Shown here: piece by piece, positions 55,333 through 63,545 of the stretch
Layout of the letters: each line of letters starts with the position of its first letter
How positions within the stretch are numbered: the first letter of the stretch is position 1
Assembly: GCF_007988885.1 (NCBI RefSeq)
Contig: NZ_BJUZ01000001.1
Location: 558,001-622,000 of the forward strand
Length of the DNA: 64,000 bases
From: Gluconobacter wancherniae NBRC 103581
Lineage (GTDB): Bacteria; Pseudomonadota; Alphaproteobacteria; Acetobacterales; Acetobacteraceae
Direction of reading: 5' to 3'
The notes under the pieces: model-generated
Seen by the model: the letters and a program-made list of their open reading frames with translations, nothing else
Told to the model about the DNA's origin: nothing
The model's database searches: none
Translations under genes and position numbers: made by a program

Positions 55333-56727
55333 ATGACTGCTTCGATCGAGCTTCCCTTCATTTCCCAATCAGACGCGGGAACGCCTTCCGTCCTGCATCT
55401 TGTCCGGGCTGGAGACAGCACGACGCTGGAACGACTTCTTGGGCAGAACGCAGGGTTTCTGCAGGCACAGGGCTTTCAGGGCAAAGCCGGGAACTTCACC
55501 CTTTTGCCCGAAAACGGCGGAGCAGGTGCTGCTGTATTCTGTGTCGGGAATGAAGGAGAGCGTGATCCGGCCGTTTTTGGAGGACTGGGGAAAAAGCTGC
55601 CCGAGGGCAACTGGCTGCCAGAACTTCATGATCTGGATGTGCGGTATCTGGAAAATGCCCTGCTGGGGTTTTCGATGGGTGAATACAGATATCGCGTTGG
55701 AAAGCCGACGCCGCCCAAGGCTCGGCTTGTTGTTCCTGAAAACGTATCGCCGCGGGTTGTGGCCCTTGCGACGGCAAACAGGCTTGGTCGTGATCTGATC
55801 AATGCGCCTGCGAACCTGATGGGGCCGAGCGAATTGTCAGAAGTAGCGCGAGAACAGCTTGAGAGCCGCGGTGCAGACGTTCGCCTGATTCGTGGCGCAG
55901 AGCTCGATGCGGCCTATCCGTGTCTGGCTGCTGTCGGGAACGGGTCCGAGCGGCCTCCGGTTGTGGTTGTCGCGCGCTGGAAGGCGAGAGAAGGCGCGCC
56001 CCGAATCTCGCTGGTAGGGAAGGGGGTCTGTTTCGATACGGGGGGCTATGATCTCAAGCCTGCTGCCGGAATGCTGCGGATGAAAAAGGATATGGGTGGC
56101 GCGGCGCTTATGTTGGCTGTGATGTGCGCTGCCATTGACGCCCATTTGGATGTGGATCTTGAGCTGAGGCTTGGTTGTGTTGAGAACAGCGTGTCCGGAC
56201 ATGCGATGCGCCCCGGTGATGTTTTGCAGACACGAAGTGGTATGAATGTGGAAATCGGCAACACGGACGCCGAGGGGCGCCTGGTGTTATGCGATTTGCT
56301 AACGGAGGCAGCGGAGAGCCAGCCCGATTATATCCTTGATGCAGCGACCCTGACTGGGGCAGCCCGTGTTGCACTCGGGCCTGATCTTCCTGCACTGTTC
56401 AGTAATGACGGTCATCTGGCCACGCAGATGCTCGAATCGGGTATCAGTGCAGGCGATGCATTGTGGAGAATGCCACTCTGGCATGGTTATGATGCATGGC
56501 TCGATAGTCAAATTGCAGACCTTAATAATATTTCATCAAAACCATTTGCTGGTGCAATTACAGCAGCTCTCTATTTGCAACGGTTTGTCCCAAACGGACA
56601 AAAGTGGGCACATATAGACACTTACGCCTGGAATGACGCCGATAGTGACGGCCGTCCAGCGGGTGGAGAGACCCTCGCTCTTCGTGCGGTTTTCGAAATG
56701 CTTTCACGGAACTATAGTAATCCGTGA
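55333..56727 (+). CDS. Leucyl aminopeptidase family (M17) peptidase
   Basis: 464 residues. The M17 metal-binding and catalytic block is complete: VGKGVCFDTGGYDLKPAAGMLRMKKDMGGAALML (Lys and Asp ligands), the signature NTDAEGRLVL, and ILDAATLTGAARVALG. The N-terminal regulatory domain is about 140 residues, less conserved, as in PepB-like members. Cytosolic hexameric dizinc aminopeptidase for peptide turnover. Divergent from the helicase gene with 80 bp between. The last 200 bp have rather AT-rich codons. Confidence 0.95.
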   Translation: MTASIELPFISQSDAGTPSVLHLVRAGDSTTLERLLGQNAGFLQAQGFQGKAGNFTLLPENGGAGAAVFCVGNEGERDPAVFGGLGKKLPEGNWLPELHDLDVRYLENALLGFSMGEYRYRVGKPTPPKARLVVPENVSPRVVALATANRLGRDLINAPANLMGPSELSEVAREQLESRGADVRLIRGAELDAAYPCLAAVGNGSERPPVVVVARWKAREGAPRISLVGKGVCFDTGGYDLKPAAGMLRMKKDMGGAALMLAVMCAAIDAHLDVDLELRLGCVENSVSGHAMRPGDVLQTRSGMNVEIGNTDAEGRLVLCDLLTEAAESQPDYILDAATLTGAARVALGPDLPALFSNDGHLATQMLESGISAGDALWRMPLWHGYDAWLDSQIADLNNISSKPFAGAITAALYLQRFVPNGQKWAHIDTYAWNDADSDGRPAGGETLALRAVFEMLSRNYSNP

Positions 56728-57042
56728 TCTTTATTACATTTTTGTTGCGTTATTAACCTGCAAGGCAGCGAATGTTGTAAAAACTAAGGGTGTAAATGGC
56801 GGTTAGATCAGGCATATGCCCCTCATCGTTTCGATAGGGAGCCGAGAGCAGTCCATTTCGTTTTGAAACTCACATACTTGCGTATGCGTTTCAAAAAGAC
56901 CACATGGACGTCACGTTCGAAGCTGCCTTCGGAAGCCCGTTTGGGGGCACGGAAATCCGCTGGCCTGAGTGCCAGCACCACCGCAGATCATGTTGTCTGA
57001 TAGAATAACATGATCATGCCAGTCTGTTTGAGGAGAGACGTC
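56728..57042 (+). promoter_or_regulatory. Intergenic region upstream of the MarR-type gene with two inverted repeats
   Basis: 315 bp, no gene seen. It holds a 36-nt hairpin (56861-56896: TTTTGAAAC and GTTTCAAAA as outer arms, CATAC and GTATG as inner arms around loop TTGC) and an inverted repeat ATCATGTT-N12-AACATGAT (56987-57014) ending 28 bp before the MarR start. The second is placed like an autoregulatory operator. The first has T5 after the stem only on the minus strand. Confidence 0.6.
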
Positions 57043-57444
57043 ATGGCACAGAACAAGAATGACCAGATGCTCAATCTGCTTTGCGACACCATCGTAGCAC
57101 TCGTTCGTAAGGATGGTCCCGATCTGTCCGCACGCCAGCTCGGCGTGTTTCTGACGTGCTACCTGCACGACGGAGCGCACACCGTTCGTGGCCTTGCATC
57201 TGAGCTGAAGGTTTCGAAGCCTGCTATCACCCGCGCACTCGACCGTCTGGGCGAGCTGGATCTCGCTCGCCGCAAGGTCGATCCCCTGGATCGCCGCTCG
57301 GTTCTGGTTCAGCGCACCCTGAAGGGTTCGACTTTCCTGCGTGAAATGCGTGCGGTCATGACCGAGGCATCTGGCGCCAAGACCAACGTGGACGAGACGG
57401 CTTCAGCTTCTGTAGAGCGTTTCCGTACACGCCGCGCTGGCTGA
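57043..57444 (+). CDS. MarR-family winged-helix regulator
   Basis: 133 residues from ATG 57043 (GAGGAGAGACGTC upstream). The winged helix is clear: DLSARQLGVFLTCYLHDGAHTVRGLASELKVSKPAITRALDRLGELDLARRKVDPLDRRSVLVQRTLKG, with DRR in the wing as in MarR. The tail after about residue 100 is short and polar. No efflux pump or enzyme gene flanks it, so its ligand is unknown. The inverted repeat just upstream suggests autoregulation. It ends one base from the convergent glycosyltransferase gene. Confidence 0.88.
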   Translation: MAQNKNDQMLNLLCDTIVALVRKDGPDLSARQLGVFLTCYLHDGAHTVRGLASELKVSKPAITRALDRLGELDLARRKVDPLDRRSVLVQRTLKGSTFLREMRAVMTEASGAKTNVDETASASVERFRTRRAG

Positions 57445-57445
57445 A

Positions 57446-58411
57446 CTACCAACGACCCTGCACCCGGGCTCTGGCTCGGGTGCAGATAAAAACTGTCCAG
57501 GATGCCTGGATTGCTAAGATCATTATGGTAGCGGGTACCGCTTTTCCCCCGAGAAACGCGGCTGCTCCGCAAAGTACAAATACCCATTGCATCAATGTTG
57601 CGATTGGCATCGATATGCCTGATCTGACCGCGAGCTGATACAAGTGGCCGCGATGGGCTTCCGCAAGTCTGTCTCCTGCGATTGCGCGGCGTATCAAGGT
57701 AAAACTGACATCCCAGATAATGCCGTTCATCAGTGCAGGCAGAAGCCAGAAGCTGGCGCCGTGAGCCTGCATACCTCCCCATGCGATGACCAGAGCGCCC
57801 GCCTGGCTCCCAACATCACCCATGAAGATTCGCGCCTTGGGAAAGTTACTCGGGATAAACGCCAGAATGCTGCTTGCGAGGAGCATGAACGTTGCGCTTT
57901 CAATTCCCATGCCTGCGAGCACGAAAGCTGCAAGCAACATGACGCCTGAGGCCAATCCGTTGAGGCCATCCATGAAATTGAGCGCATTGGTAAGAAACAC
58001 CGCGCCCAGGACAAACAGGATATCCCAAACAGCTGTGTTGTCTGTTCCAGCGACGACGATCGCCGCCGCCGCGAACTGTGCGCCGAGTTTGTAGCGCGCC
58101 GGGAAAGAGCGGACATCGTCCAGCCATGATATCAGAGCAAGTGTTCCCGTACCGATGAGCAGGAGGGCCGAACTTCTGTCCAGCAACGGGAGATGGTACG
58201 CAGCGCGCTGAAGTGGCAGGCACAGCAGGAAGGCGCTGATGATCCCGATCCCTCCGCCCTTGGGAGTGGGGCGAAGGTGCGAACTCCGTGCAACCGGATG
58301 ATCCATGATACCTGCACGGATCATGATTTCAATCAGAAGTGCGGAGAGTAGGATCGCGCCCAAACAGACAAAGCTGATGCCTGAATACAGGTTCTGGAAA
58401 AATAGCGGCAT
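57446..58411 (-). CDS. WecA/MraY-type polyprenyl-phosphate sugar-1-phosphate transferase (GT4)
   Basis: 321 residues, about ten membrane helices. HPVARSSHLRPTPKGGGIGI, ALISWLDDVRSFPARYKLGAQ, LNFMDGLNGLASG, and FMGDVGSQAGALVIAWG are the catalytic Asp-containing motifs of the family; it attaches a sugar phosphate to undecaprenyl phosphate, starting O-antigen or exopolysaccharide synthesis. MraY itself is excluded by the lack of nearby mur genes. Divergent from the CapD-type gene (45 bp), with which it forms a surface glycan locus. Confidence 0.93.
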   Translation of the reverse strand: MPLFFQNLYSGISFVCLGAILLSALLIEIMIRAGIMDHPVARSSHLRPTPKGGGIGIISAFLLCLPLQRAAYHLPLLDRSSALLLIGTGTLALISWLDDVRSFPARYKLGAQFAAAAIVVAGTDNTAVWDILFVLGAVFLTNALNFMDGLNGLASGVMLLAAFVLAGMGIESATFMLLASSILAFIPSNFPKARIFMGDVGSQAGALVIAWGGMQAHGASFWLLPALMNGIIWDVSFTLIRRAIAGDRLAEAHRGHLYQLAVRSGISMPIATLMQWVFVLCGAAAFLGGKAVPATIMILAIQASWTVFICTRARARVQGRW

Positions 58412-58456
58412 GGAAGGACTTTATGGGGTCAGGGCTTTTGGCGCTATAAGGAGAAT

Positions 58457-60460
58457 GTGAAACTGTCTTTCCCGCTTGGCCTGTTTTCGCAGGCGCACTC
58501 GTCTTCAACTTCCGGCTCTACCGCCAGTACCCGGCGGATTGCGCTTAATGTTGTGCTTGATGGCGTTGTCTCCGCAGCTGCCGCGCCAATTGCGCGTTGG
58601 CTCGCTGCACCCGATGGAGGCCTGCTCCATCCGCTCTGGTTTGTCGCGGGAGGTGGCATCACGCTTTTGGTAAGCGGCGTACCATTCAGGATGTCCCAGC
58701 AGTACTGGCGTTTTTCAGGGTTGGCTGATCTTTTCAAGATTGCCTGTGCTTCTGTCGTCAGTGCCTGCCTGTTTTCGCTTCTGTTGCATTTTTCCGGCTT
58801 CGCAATACCGACACCAACCTTCCCTATCATTCATGCCATGGTGCTGCTCGTAATGCTGGGTGCGGTGCGTATGGCATGGCGCCTGGCAATGCGCCGCCGG
58901 ATTGCGGCGGCAAGCAGTGAGCGTATTCTGTTGCTGGGGGCAGACCATGATGCTGATCTGTTCATGCGCGCCCTTGAGCGCGGGCCGGGCGGCCAGCGGG
59001 TTGTGGGACTGTTGACGGATGGCGCCCAGCAGGCGGGGCGTCGTATTCATGACAGCCCAATTCTGGGACAGATCAATGAAGCGGATCGTATTCTGGAGCG
59101 CCTTTCAAAAGCAAAGCGTTTGCCCGATGCGCTGGTTGTAACGGCCCCGGATTTACGCGGAGCCGGGCTTTCATTCCTGATTGCCTCTGCTCAACGATAT
59201 GGGATCAAGGTACAGCGCGCGCCGAAACTGACGGATCTGCAGCCGGCAGCGAAGATGGAACTGCGTCCAATCGCAATTGAGGAATTGCTAAATCGACCGC
59301 CGGTAACGCTCGATGCCGATGGTATGGGCCGAATGATCAGAGGGCAGGTCGTTTTTGTCACGGGGGCAGGCGGGAGTATCGGCTCGGAGCTTGCAAGGCA
59401 GATTGCAGCATTCCAGCCAGCCGCGCTGATTTTGCTTGAGAGCAGCGAGTATGCCCTGTGGCAGATCAGTGTCGATATATCCGAGCGCTTCCCAAATCTG
59501 GAATACCATGAAGTTCTGGCGGATGTTCGCGATCGCCGTCGCATGACGGAAGTATTCGCTACATACAGACCTGCGCTTGTTTTTCATGCGGCGGCGCTCA
59601 AGCACGTGCCTCTCGTTGAAGACAATCCGTTGGAAGGTTTGCTGACCAATATCGTCGGAACGCGCATCGTCGCCGATGCGGCAAGTGATGCCGGTGTTCG
59701 GGCGATGGTGATGATTTCGACGGACAAGGCGGTTAATCCTTCGAGCCTGATGGGAGCAAGCAAGCGCTGTGCCGAGATCTATGGGCAGGCGTTGGATGTC
59801 CGTGCACGGGCGGCCGGCGAGGGTATGCGCTGTGTCACTGTGCGATTCGGAAATGTCCTTGGCTCCACAGGTTCTGTTGTCCCGTTATTCCGTAGGCAGC
59901 TTGAACAAGGGGGGCCTCTGACGGTCACGCACCCCGACATGACCCGTTATTTCATGACGATTCCCGAGGCCGTGGGGCTTGTTCTGCAGGCGGCAGTTCG
60001 GGGTACGCAGGCAATGTCGAGCCTAGAAGAAGATCAGACAGATCAGTATCTGCGTCAGGGTGGCATATTCGTTCTGGATATGGGTGACCCTGTTCGGATC
60101 ATCGACCTTGCCTATCAGATGATCCGTCTGGCGGGCTTGAAACCCGAGATTGACATCGAGATCCGTTTCACAGGCCTCCGTCCCGGAGAAAAGCTGTTTG
60201 AGGAGCTTTTTCACGGGCGTGAGGCTCCGGTACCCTCAGATGCTCCGGGGCTGAAGATCGCGACGCCCAGAACAGTCGATATCGTTGATGCGACCGCTGC
60301 ACTGAATCACATGGAACGGGCGTGTCGTGAGGGCGATCTGAGGGCTGCGACGCTTATTTTGCAGCAGCTTGTACCTGAATTCATTCATAACCGGGATGGC
60401 AGCCTCGCGGTGATGCAATCCTCTTCCAGACAGCCCCAACAGGAGGTTCCTGCATCATGA
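58457..60460 (+). CDS. CapD/FlaA1-type nucleotide-sugar epimerase/dehydratase, membrane-anchored
   Basis: 667 residues from GTG 58457, preceded by AAGGAG. Four hydrophobic segments lie in the first 140 residues; a CoA-binding-like Rossmann domain follows (ILLLGADHDADLFMRAL), then the SDR domain with TGAGGSIGSELARQI at 302-311, TDKAVNPSSLMGASKRCAEIY, and a PGEKLFEEL C-terminal element. This is the PglF/CapD architecture, typically a UDP-GlcNAc 4,6-dehydratase. With the DegT aminotransferase that overlaps its end (ATGA), it should make a UDP-4-keto-6-deoxy sugar that is then aminated. A minimal ATG-TGA start-stop overlaps the GTG start. Confidence 0.94.
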   Translation: MKLSFPLGLFSQAHSSSTSGSTASTRRIALNVVLDGVVSAAAAPIARWLAAPDGGLLHPLWFVAGGGITLLVSGVPFRMSQQYWRFSGLADLFKIACASVVSACLFSLLLHFSGFAIPTPTFPIIHAMVLLVMLGAVRMAWRLAMRRRIAAASSERILLLGADHDADLFMRALERGPGGQRVVGLLTDGAQQAGRRIHDSPILGQINEADRILERLSKAKRLPDALVVTAPDLRGAGLSFLIASAQRYGIKVQRAPKLTDLQPAAKMELRPIAIEELLNRPPVTLDADGMGRMIRGQVVFVTGAGGSIGSELARQIAAFQPAALILLESSEYALWQISVDISERFPNLEYHEVLADVRDRRRMTEVFATYRPALVFHAAALKHVPLVEDNPLEGLLTNIVGTRIVADAASDAGVRAMVMISTDKAVNPSSLMGASKRCAEIYGQALDVRARAAGEGMRCVTVRFGNVLGSTGSVVPLFRRQLEQGGPLTVTHPDMTRYFMTIPEAVGLVLQAAVRGTQAMSSLEEDQTDQYLRQGGIFVLDMGDPVRIIDLAYQMIRLAGLKPEIDIEIRFTGLRPGEKLFEELFHGREAPVPSDAPGLKIATPRTVDIVDATAALNHMERACREGDLRAATLILQQLVPEFIHNRDGSLAVMQSSSRQPQQEVPAS

Positions 60461-61602
60461 ACGATCCGATCGCCTTTCTTGACCTGCCCAGACAACAGGC
60501 ACGTTTGAAAGACTCGATCCGTCGCCGGGTAGACGCGGTGTTCGATCATTGCCGCTTCGTACTTGGGCCAGAGGTTGAAGAACTTGAGCATCGCCTTGCG
60601 CTCTATGGCGGTGCAAAGCATGCGATTGGTGTCTCTTCCGGGACCGATGCATTGCTGATGGTGCTGATGGCTGAGGAGATCGGGCCGGGGGATGCTGTGT
60701 TTCTGCCGGCATTTACCTATACCGCCACGGCTGAAGTTGTTCTTCTTTTAGGGGCCACGCCGGTTTTCGTGGATGTGGACCCCGCAACATTCCAGATCAG
60801 CATTTCCTCGCTCAGCGCACGTATTGCCGCCGTGATTGAGGCAGAGGAACTGGAACCACGCGCCATTATTGGTGTGGACCTCTTTGGGCAGCCAGCACCG
60901 TGGGATGAACTGCGTGCCATGGCGAAGCTTCATGATCTGGTATTAATTGCCGATTGTGCGCAGTCATTTGGTGGTTCGTATCATGGTCATAAGCTTGGTC
61001 ATGAAGCCATAGCCACGACACTTTCCTTCTTCCCTTCCAAACCACTGGGCGGATATGGCGACGGCGGCGCAATCCTGACGGATGACGACGAACGCGCTGC
61101 TCTCTATCGTTCCCTGCGCACGCATGGAGAGGGCAAAACGCGTTACGAAGTGGAGCGTATCGGCATCAATGGCCGTCTGGATACCATTCAGGCTGCAGTT
61201 CTTCTCGCAAAACTGGATGCATTTGACGACGAGCTGACACGCCGTGCTGATATTGCGGATGCTTATGATGCGGCCATGCCAGATGGGGTGCAGTCCCCGG
61301 TGCGTGTTCCAAACAGCGAGAGCGCCTGGGCCATTTATGCTATCCTGCTCCGCGACAGACATGAACGCGACAGCCTTCAGGTTTTCCTGAAAAACGCAGG
61401 AATACCTACGGCTGTCTATTACCCTAAACCCCTTCATCATCAGCCCGCATATGCCGAGCATCATGACGGTGCATCCCTTCCCGTTTCAGAAGGTCTGGGA
61501 GAGCGTGTTCTGGCTCTTCCTATCCATCCGGAGCTGACGGATCAGGAAGTGAAGCGCGTCACGGATGCTGTTGTGCAGTGGGCGGAGCAGCAGGCATCAT
61601 GA
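60457..61602 (+). CDS. DegT/DnrJ/EryC1/StrS sugar aminotransferase
   Basis: 381 residues. PLP enzyme with the Schiff-base lysine K195 in FFPSKPLGGYGDGGAI and the segment LGPEVEELEHRLALYGGAKHAIGVSSGTDALLM at the N-terminus. It transaminates a keto sugar, probably the product of the adjacent CapD-type dehydratase, giving an amino-deoxy sugar for glycans. Starts inside the epimerase stop codon and its own stop overlaps the next gene, so the three are translationally coupled. Substrate specificity is inferred from context. Confidence 0.95.
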   Translation: MNDPIAFLDLPRQQARLKDSIRRRVDAVFDHCRFVLGPEVEELEHRLALYGGAKHAIGVSSGTDALLMVLMAEEIGPGDAVFLPAFTYTATAEVVLLLGATPVFVDVDPATFQISISSLSARIAAVIEAEELEPRAIIGVDLFGQPAPWDELRAMAKLHDLVLIADCAQSFGGSYHGHKLGHEAIATTLSFFPSKPLGGYGDGGAILTDDDERAALYRSLRTHGEGKTRYEVERIGINGRLDTIQAAVLLAKLDAFDDELTRRADIADAYDAAMPDGVQSPVRVPNSESAWAIYAILLRDRHERDSLQVFLKNAGIPTAVYYPKPLHHQPAYAEHHDGASLPVSEGLGERVLALPIHPELTDQEVKRVTDAVVQWAEQQAS

Positions 61603-62045
61603 GACGCGAACAAAAACTCCTTTTGGCCTTTGCGGCGATTGTTCTCATTCCGGTCAGCATTGTCTGGTTTGTGGCTTGGCCGCTTATTCATGCCTGGCAT
61701 CTGCCCGTCGTTGTCGCGGGTGAAATGACTGAGCCTGGCGAGCGTGTGCTGACAGATTCTGAAGCAAAAAATGCCAATCTCTGGCTTCAGTCCCATACGA
61801 CAGGCTGGGGCCCCGTTGGGGAGCGACCGCCCGCAATGGGAAAGCCTCCGCATAAGATCACCCCAAATGTGGTGCTGGTTATGAAAAGCGCAGAGAAAGA
61901 GCCCCTGATCGTCTCTCTCTGGCGGTTTGATCATGGATCAGACGTGATGGGAATACAGACTATGGTGAACGGCCCGTTCCGTATGCAATCCTATAAGGAA
62001 GCAGATGTTACGGACCTATTGCCTGAGGACGTGCGCGTCCGCTGA
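61599..62045 (+). CDS. Membrane-anchored periplasmic protein of unknown function
   Basis: 148 residues from ATG 61599, overlapping the aminotransferase stop (ATGA). One N-terminal membrane helix (LLLAFAAIVLIPVSIVWFVAWPLI, about 7-30), then a soluble part rich in Pro, Gly and Trp with no recognised domain (LWLQSHTTGWGPVGERPP ... VVLVMKSAEKEPLIVSLWRF). Position at the end of the glycan trio suggests a part in surface polysaccharide work, but this is inference only. A terminator follows. Confidence 0.75.
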   Translation: MRREQKLLLAFAAIVLIPVSIVWFVAWPLIHAWHLPVVVAGEMTEPGERVLTDSEAKNANLWLQSHTTGWGPVGERPPAMGKPPHKITPNVVLVMKSAEKEPLIVSLWRFDHGSDVMGIQTMVNGPFRMQSYKEADVTDLLPEDVRVR

Positions 62046-62067
62046 GACGCCGGTAATTTTGATATTG

Positions 62068-62099
62068 AAAGGCGCCTTTCGTTTGGGCGCCTTTTTTTT
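62068..62099 (+). terminator. Rho-independent terminator after the glycan genes
   Basis: AAAGGCGCC pairs with GGCGCC-TTT around loop TTTCGTTTG, followed by T8. The T-run runs straight into the G13 tract. Confidence 0.9.
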
Positions 62100-62112
62100 G
62101 GGGGGGGGGGGG
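62100..62112 (+). repeat. Homopolymeric G13 tract
   Basis: Thirteen consecutive G directly behind T8 of the terminator. It lies between the 3' ends of two convergent genes, not in a promoter or coding sequence. Confidence 0.9.
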
Positions 62113-62212
62113 AGGCGGCTCTTCATGCGTGAAGAGCCTGGTCGACTAAATCCGGATAACTGATCCCGCTCCTGTCTCCTCTACGTTGATAGAGCCGGGG
62201 CGGCATAGAAAA

Positions 62213-63370
62213 TCAGTCCTCTTTCCGCTTGCGGGCTTCCTTGACTTCTTCTTCACTCAGTTCACCGACATCGATCTGTGTGCGACCTGCGTCTTCAAGC
62301 GGAGCTGTTGCTTTGTCTCCCATTGCAAGCAGCGCTGCCGTGATCGGAGAAGCGAGGATCAGGCCCGGGATGCCGAGTATGGAGCCGAACACCGTCTGTG
62401 AAAGAATGGCGAGTGCGGGCGGCATATGGACCGCACGGCGCTGGATGAAGGGTGCGAGTACATTGCCCTCAAAGAACTGGATGGTCACGTAGAGGATCGC
62501 GACGAACAGCGCTTCATGAGTTCCCAGTGACAAGCCAAGTAGGACTGCCGGAACGGCGCCCATGATAGCACCAATATAGGGAATGAAGTTCATCAGGCCT
62601 GCAACAACGCCCAGTGCCAGGGCAAGGGGCACGCCAATCATGTACAGACCCAGACCGGAAAGAATGCCCACAACGAGCATGTCCAGAGCCTGACCTGCTG
62701 TCCACGCCCAGAGAGTAGAGCCTGCGGTTAGTAGGAGTTCACGAGCCGCACCACGATGCTTCGGGGGAACAATACGCAGAACGCCATCAATATAGAGGGC
62801 TGGAGACAGTGCGAAATAGAGTCCTGCAATCAGGATTACGAGAATCGTGCCCAGCAGGCCAAAGGCGCCGCTCAGCAGGCCTGTGACAGATCCGGCGAGG
62901 CCGGAGCCAAATGATCCCAGGGCATTGCTGTTTGCGTTTCCACCCAGTGTGCTTGGCAAATGATCAAGAACCATCTGGCCTACGGTTGACTGGGAAAGGC
63001 GTCCGCGAATGTCACCGGACTGTGCGATCAGGGCTGCCTTCAGACGAATAAACTGATCGCCGATGGCTGGTCCACTGCTCCAGACGAGAGCCACGATTGC
63101 AGCAAAAATAACTACGGCAACAATCGAAACTGCGGCGGCATAGGGAACAAATTTGAGGTGTCGGCGTAGCAGCCTTGCCAGACCGTGCAGAACCACAGCC
63201 ATGAGTGCGGACGCAAAGATGACGGCCAGCACATCTCCGATCAGCCAGATTGCCAGCAGAACCAGTGTAACGGTGATGACGATCCGCAGGAGTGCCACGA
63301 TCCGGGCGATTTCTCGTGCGCGTGGATCCTGCTCGTCTTGCTCGGCCGGATCGGTAAAGGAAATGGGCAT
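62213..63370 (-). CDS. AI-2E family (YdiK/PerM-like) transporter
   Basis: 385 residues with eight membrane segments. The family pattern is clear in the C-terminal half: GLGLYMIGVPLALALGVVAGLMNFIPYIGAIMGAVPAVLLGL and FFEGNVLAPFIQRRAVHMPPALAILSQTVFGSILGIPGLILASPITAALL. Members export AI-2 or other small molecules, some act as Na+/H+ antiporters, so the substrate is open. The acidic/basic tail KEARKRKED is cytosolic. It stands alone between the G13 tract and the ABC-F gene. Confidence 0.93.
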   Translation of the reverse strand: MPISFTDPAEQDEQDPRAREIARIVALLRIVITVTLVLLAIWLIGDVLAVIFASALMAVVLHGLARLLRRHLKFVPYAAAVSIVAVVIFAAIVALVWSSGPAIGDQFIRLKAALIAQSGDIRGRLSQSTVGQMVLDHLPSTLGGNANSNALGSFGSGLAGSVTGLLSGAFGLLGTILVILIAGLYFALSPALYIDGVLRIVPPKHRGAARELLLTAGSTLWAWTAGQALDMLVVGILSGLGLYMIGVPLALALGVVAGLMNFIPYIGAIMGAVPAVLLGLSLGTHEALFVAILYVTIQFFEGNVLAPFIQRRAVHMPPALAILSQTVFGSILGIPGLILASPITAALLAMGDKATAPLEDAGRTQIDVGELSEEEVKEARKRKED

Positions 63371-63545
63371 GGGGTGTGTGCAACCTCGGATGGTCTGGTG
63401 CAGACGGCTTATGGGGGATGAGAGGAGGGGTCAATGACGGTTTCTGTCATGTGATCCCTGGAAGATCGGTAAGAAGAAAGCACAACGTCATGCACCGATA
63501 TTGGTTGGCATGCGTTTGGGCATTATTCTCCCAGGCAGTCCCGTA

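Noticed and set aside
57457-57484. Hairpin CTGCACCCG...CGGGTGCAG as terminator of the MarR gene
   Set aside because: A good stem, but no T-run follows on the plus strand and it lies inside the 3' coding end of the convergent glycosyltransferase gene.
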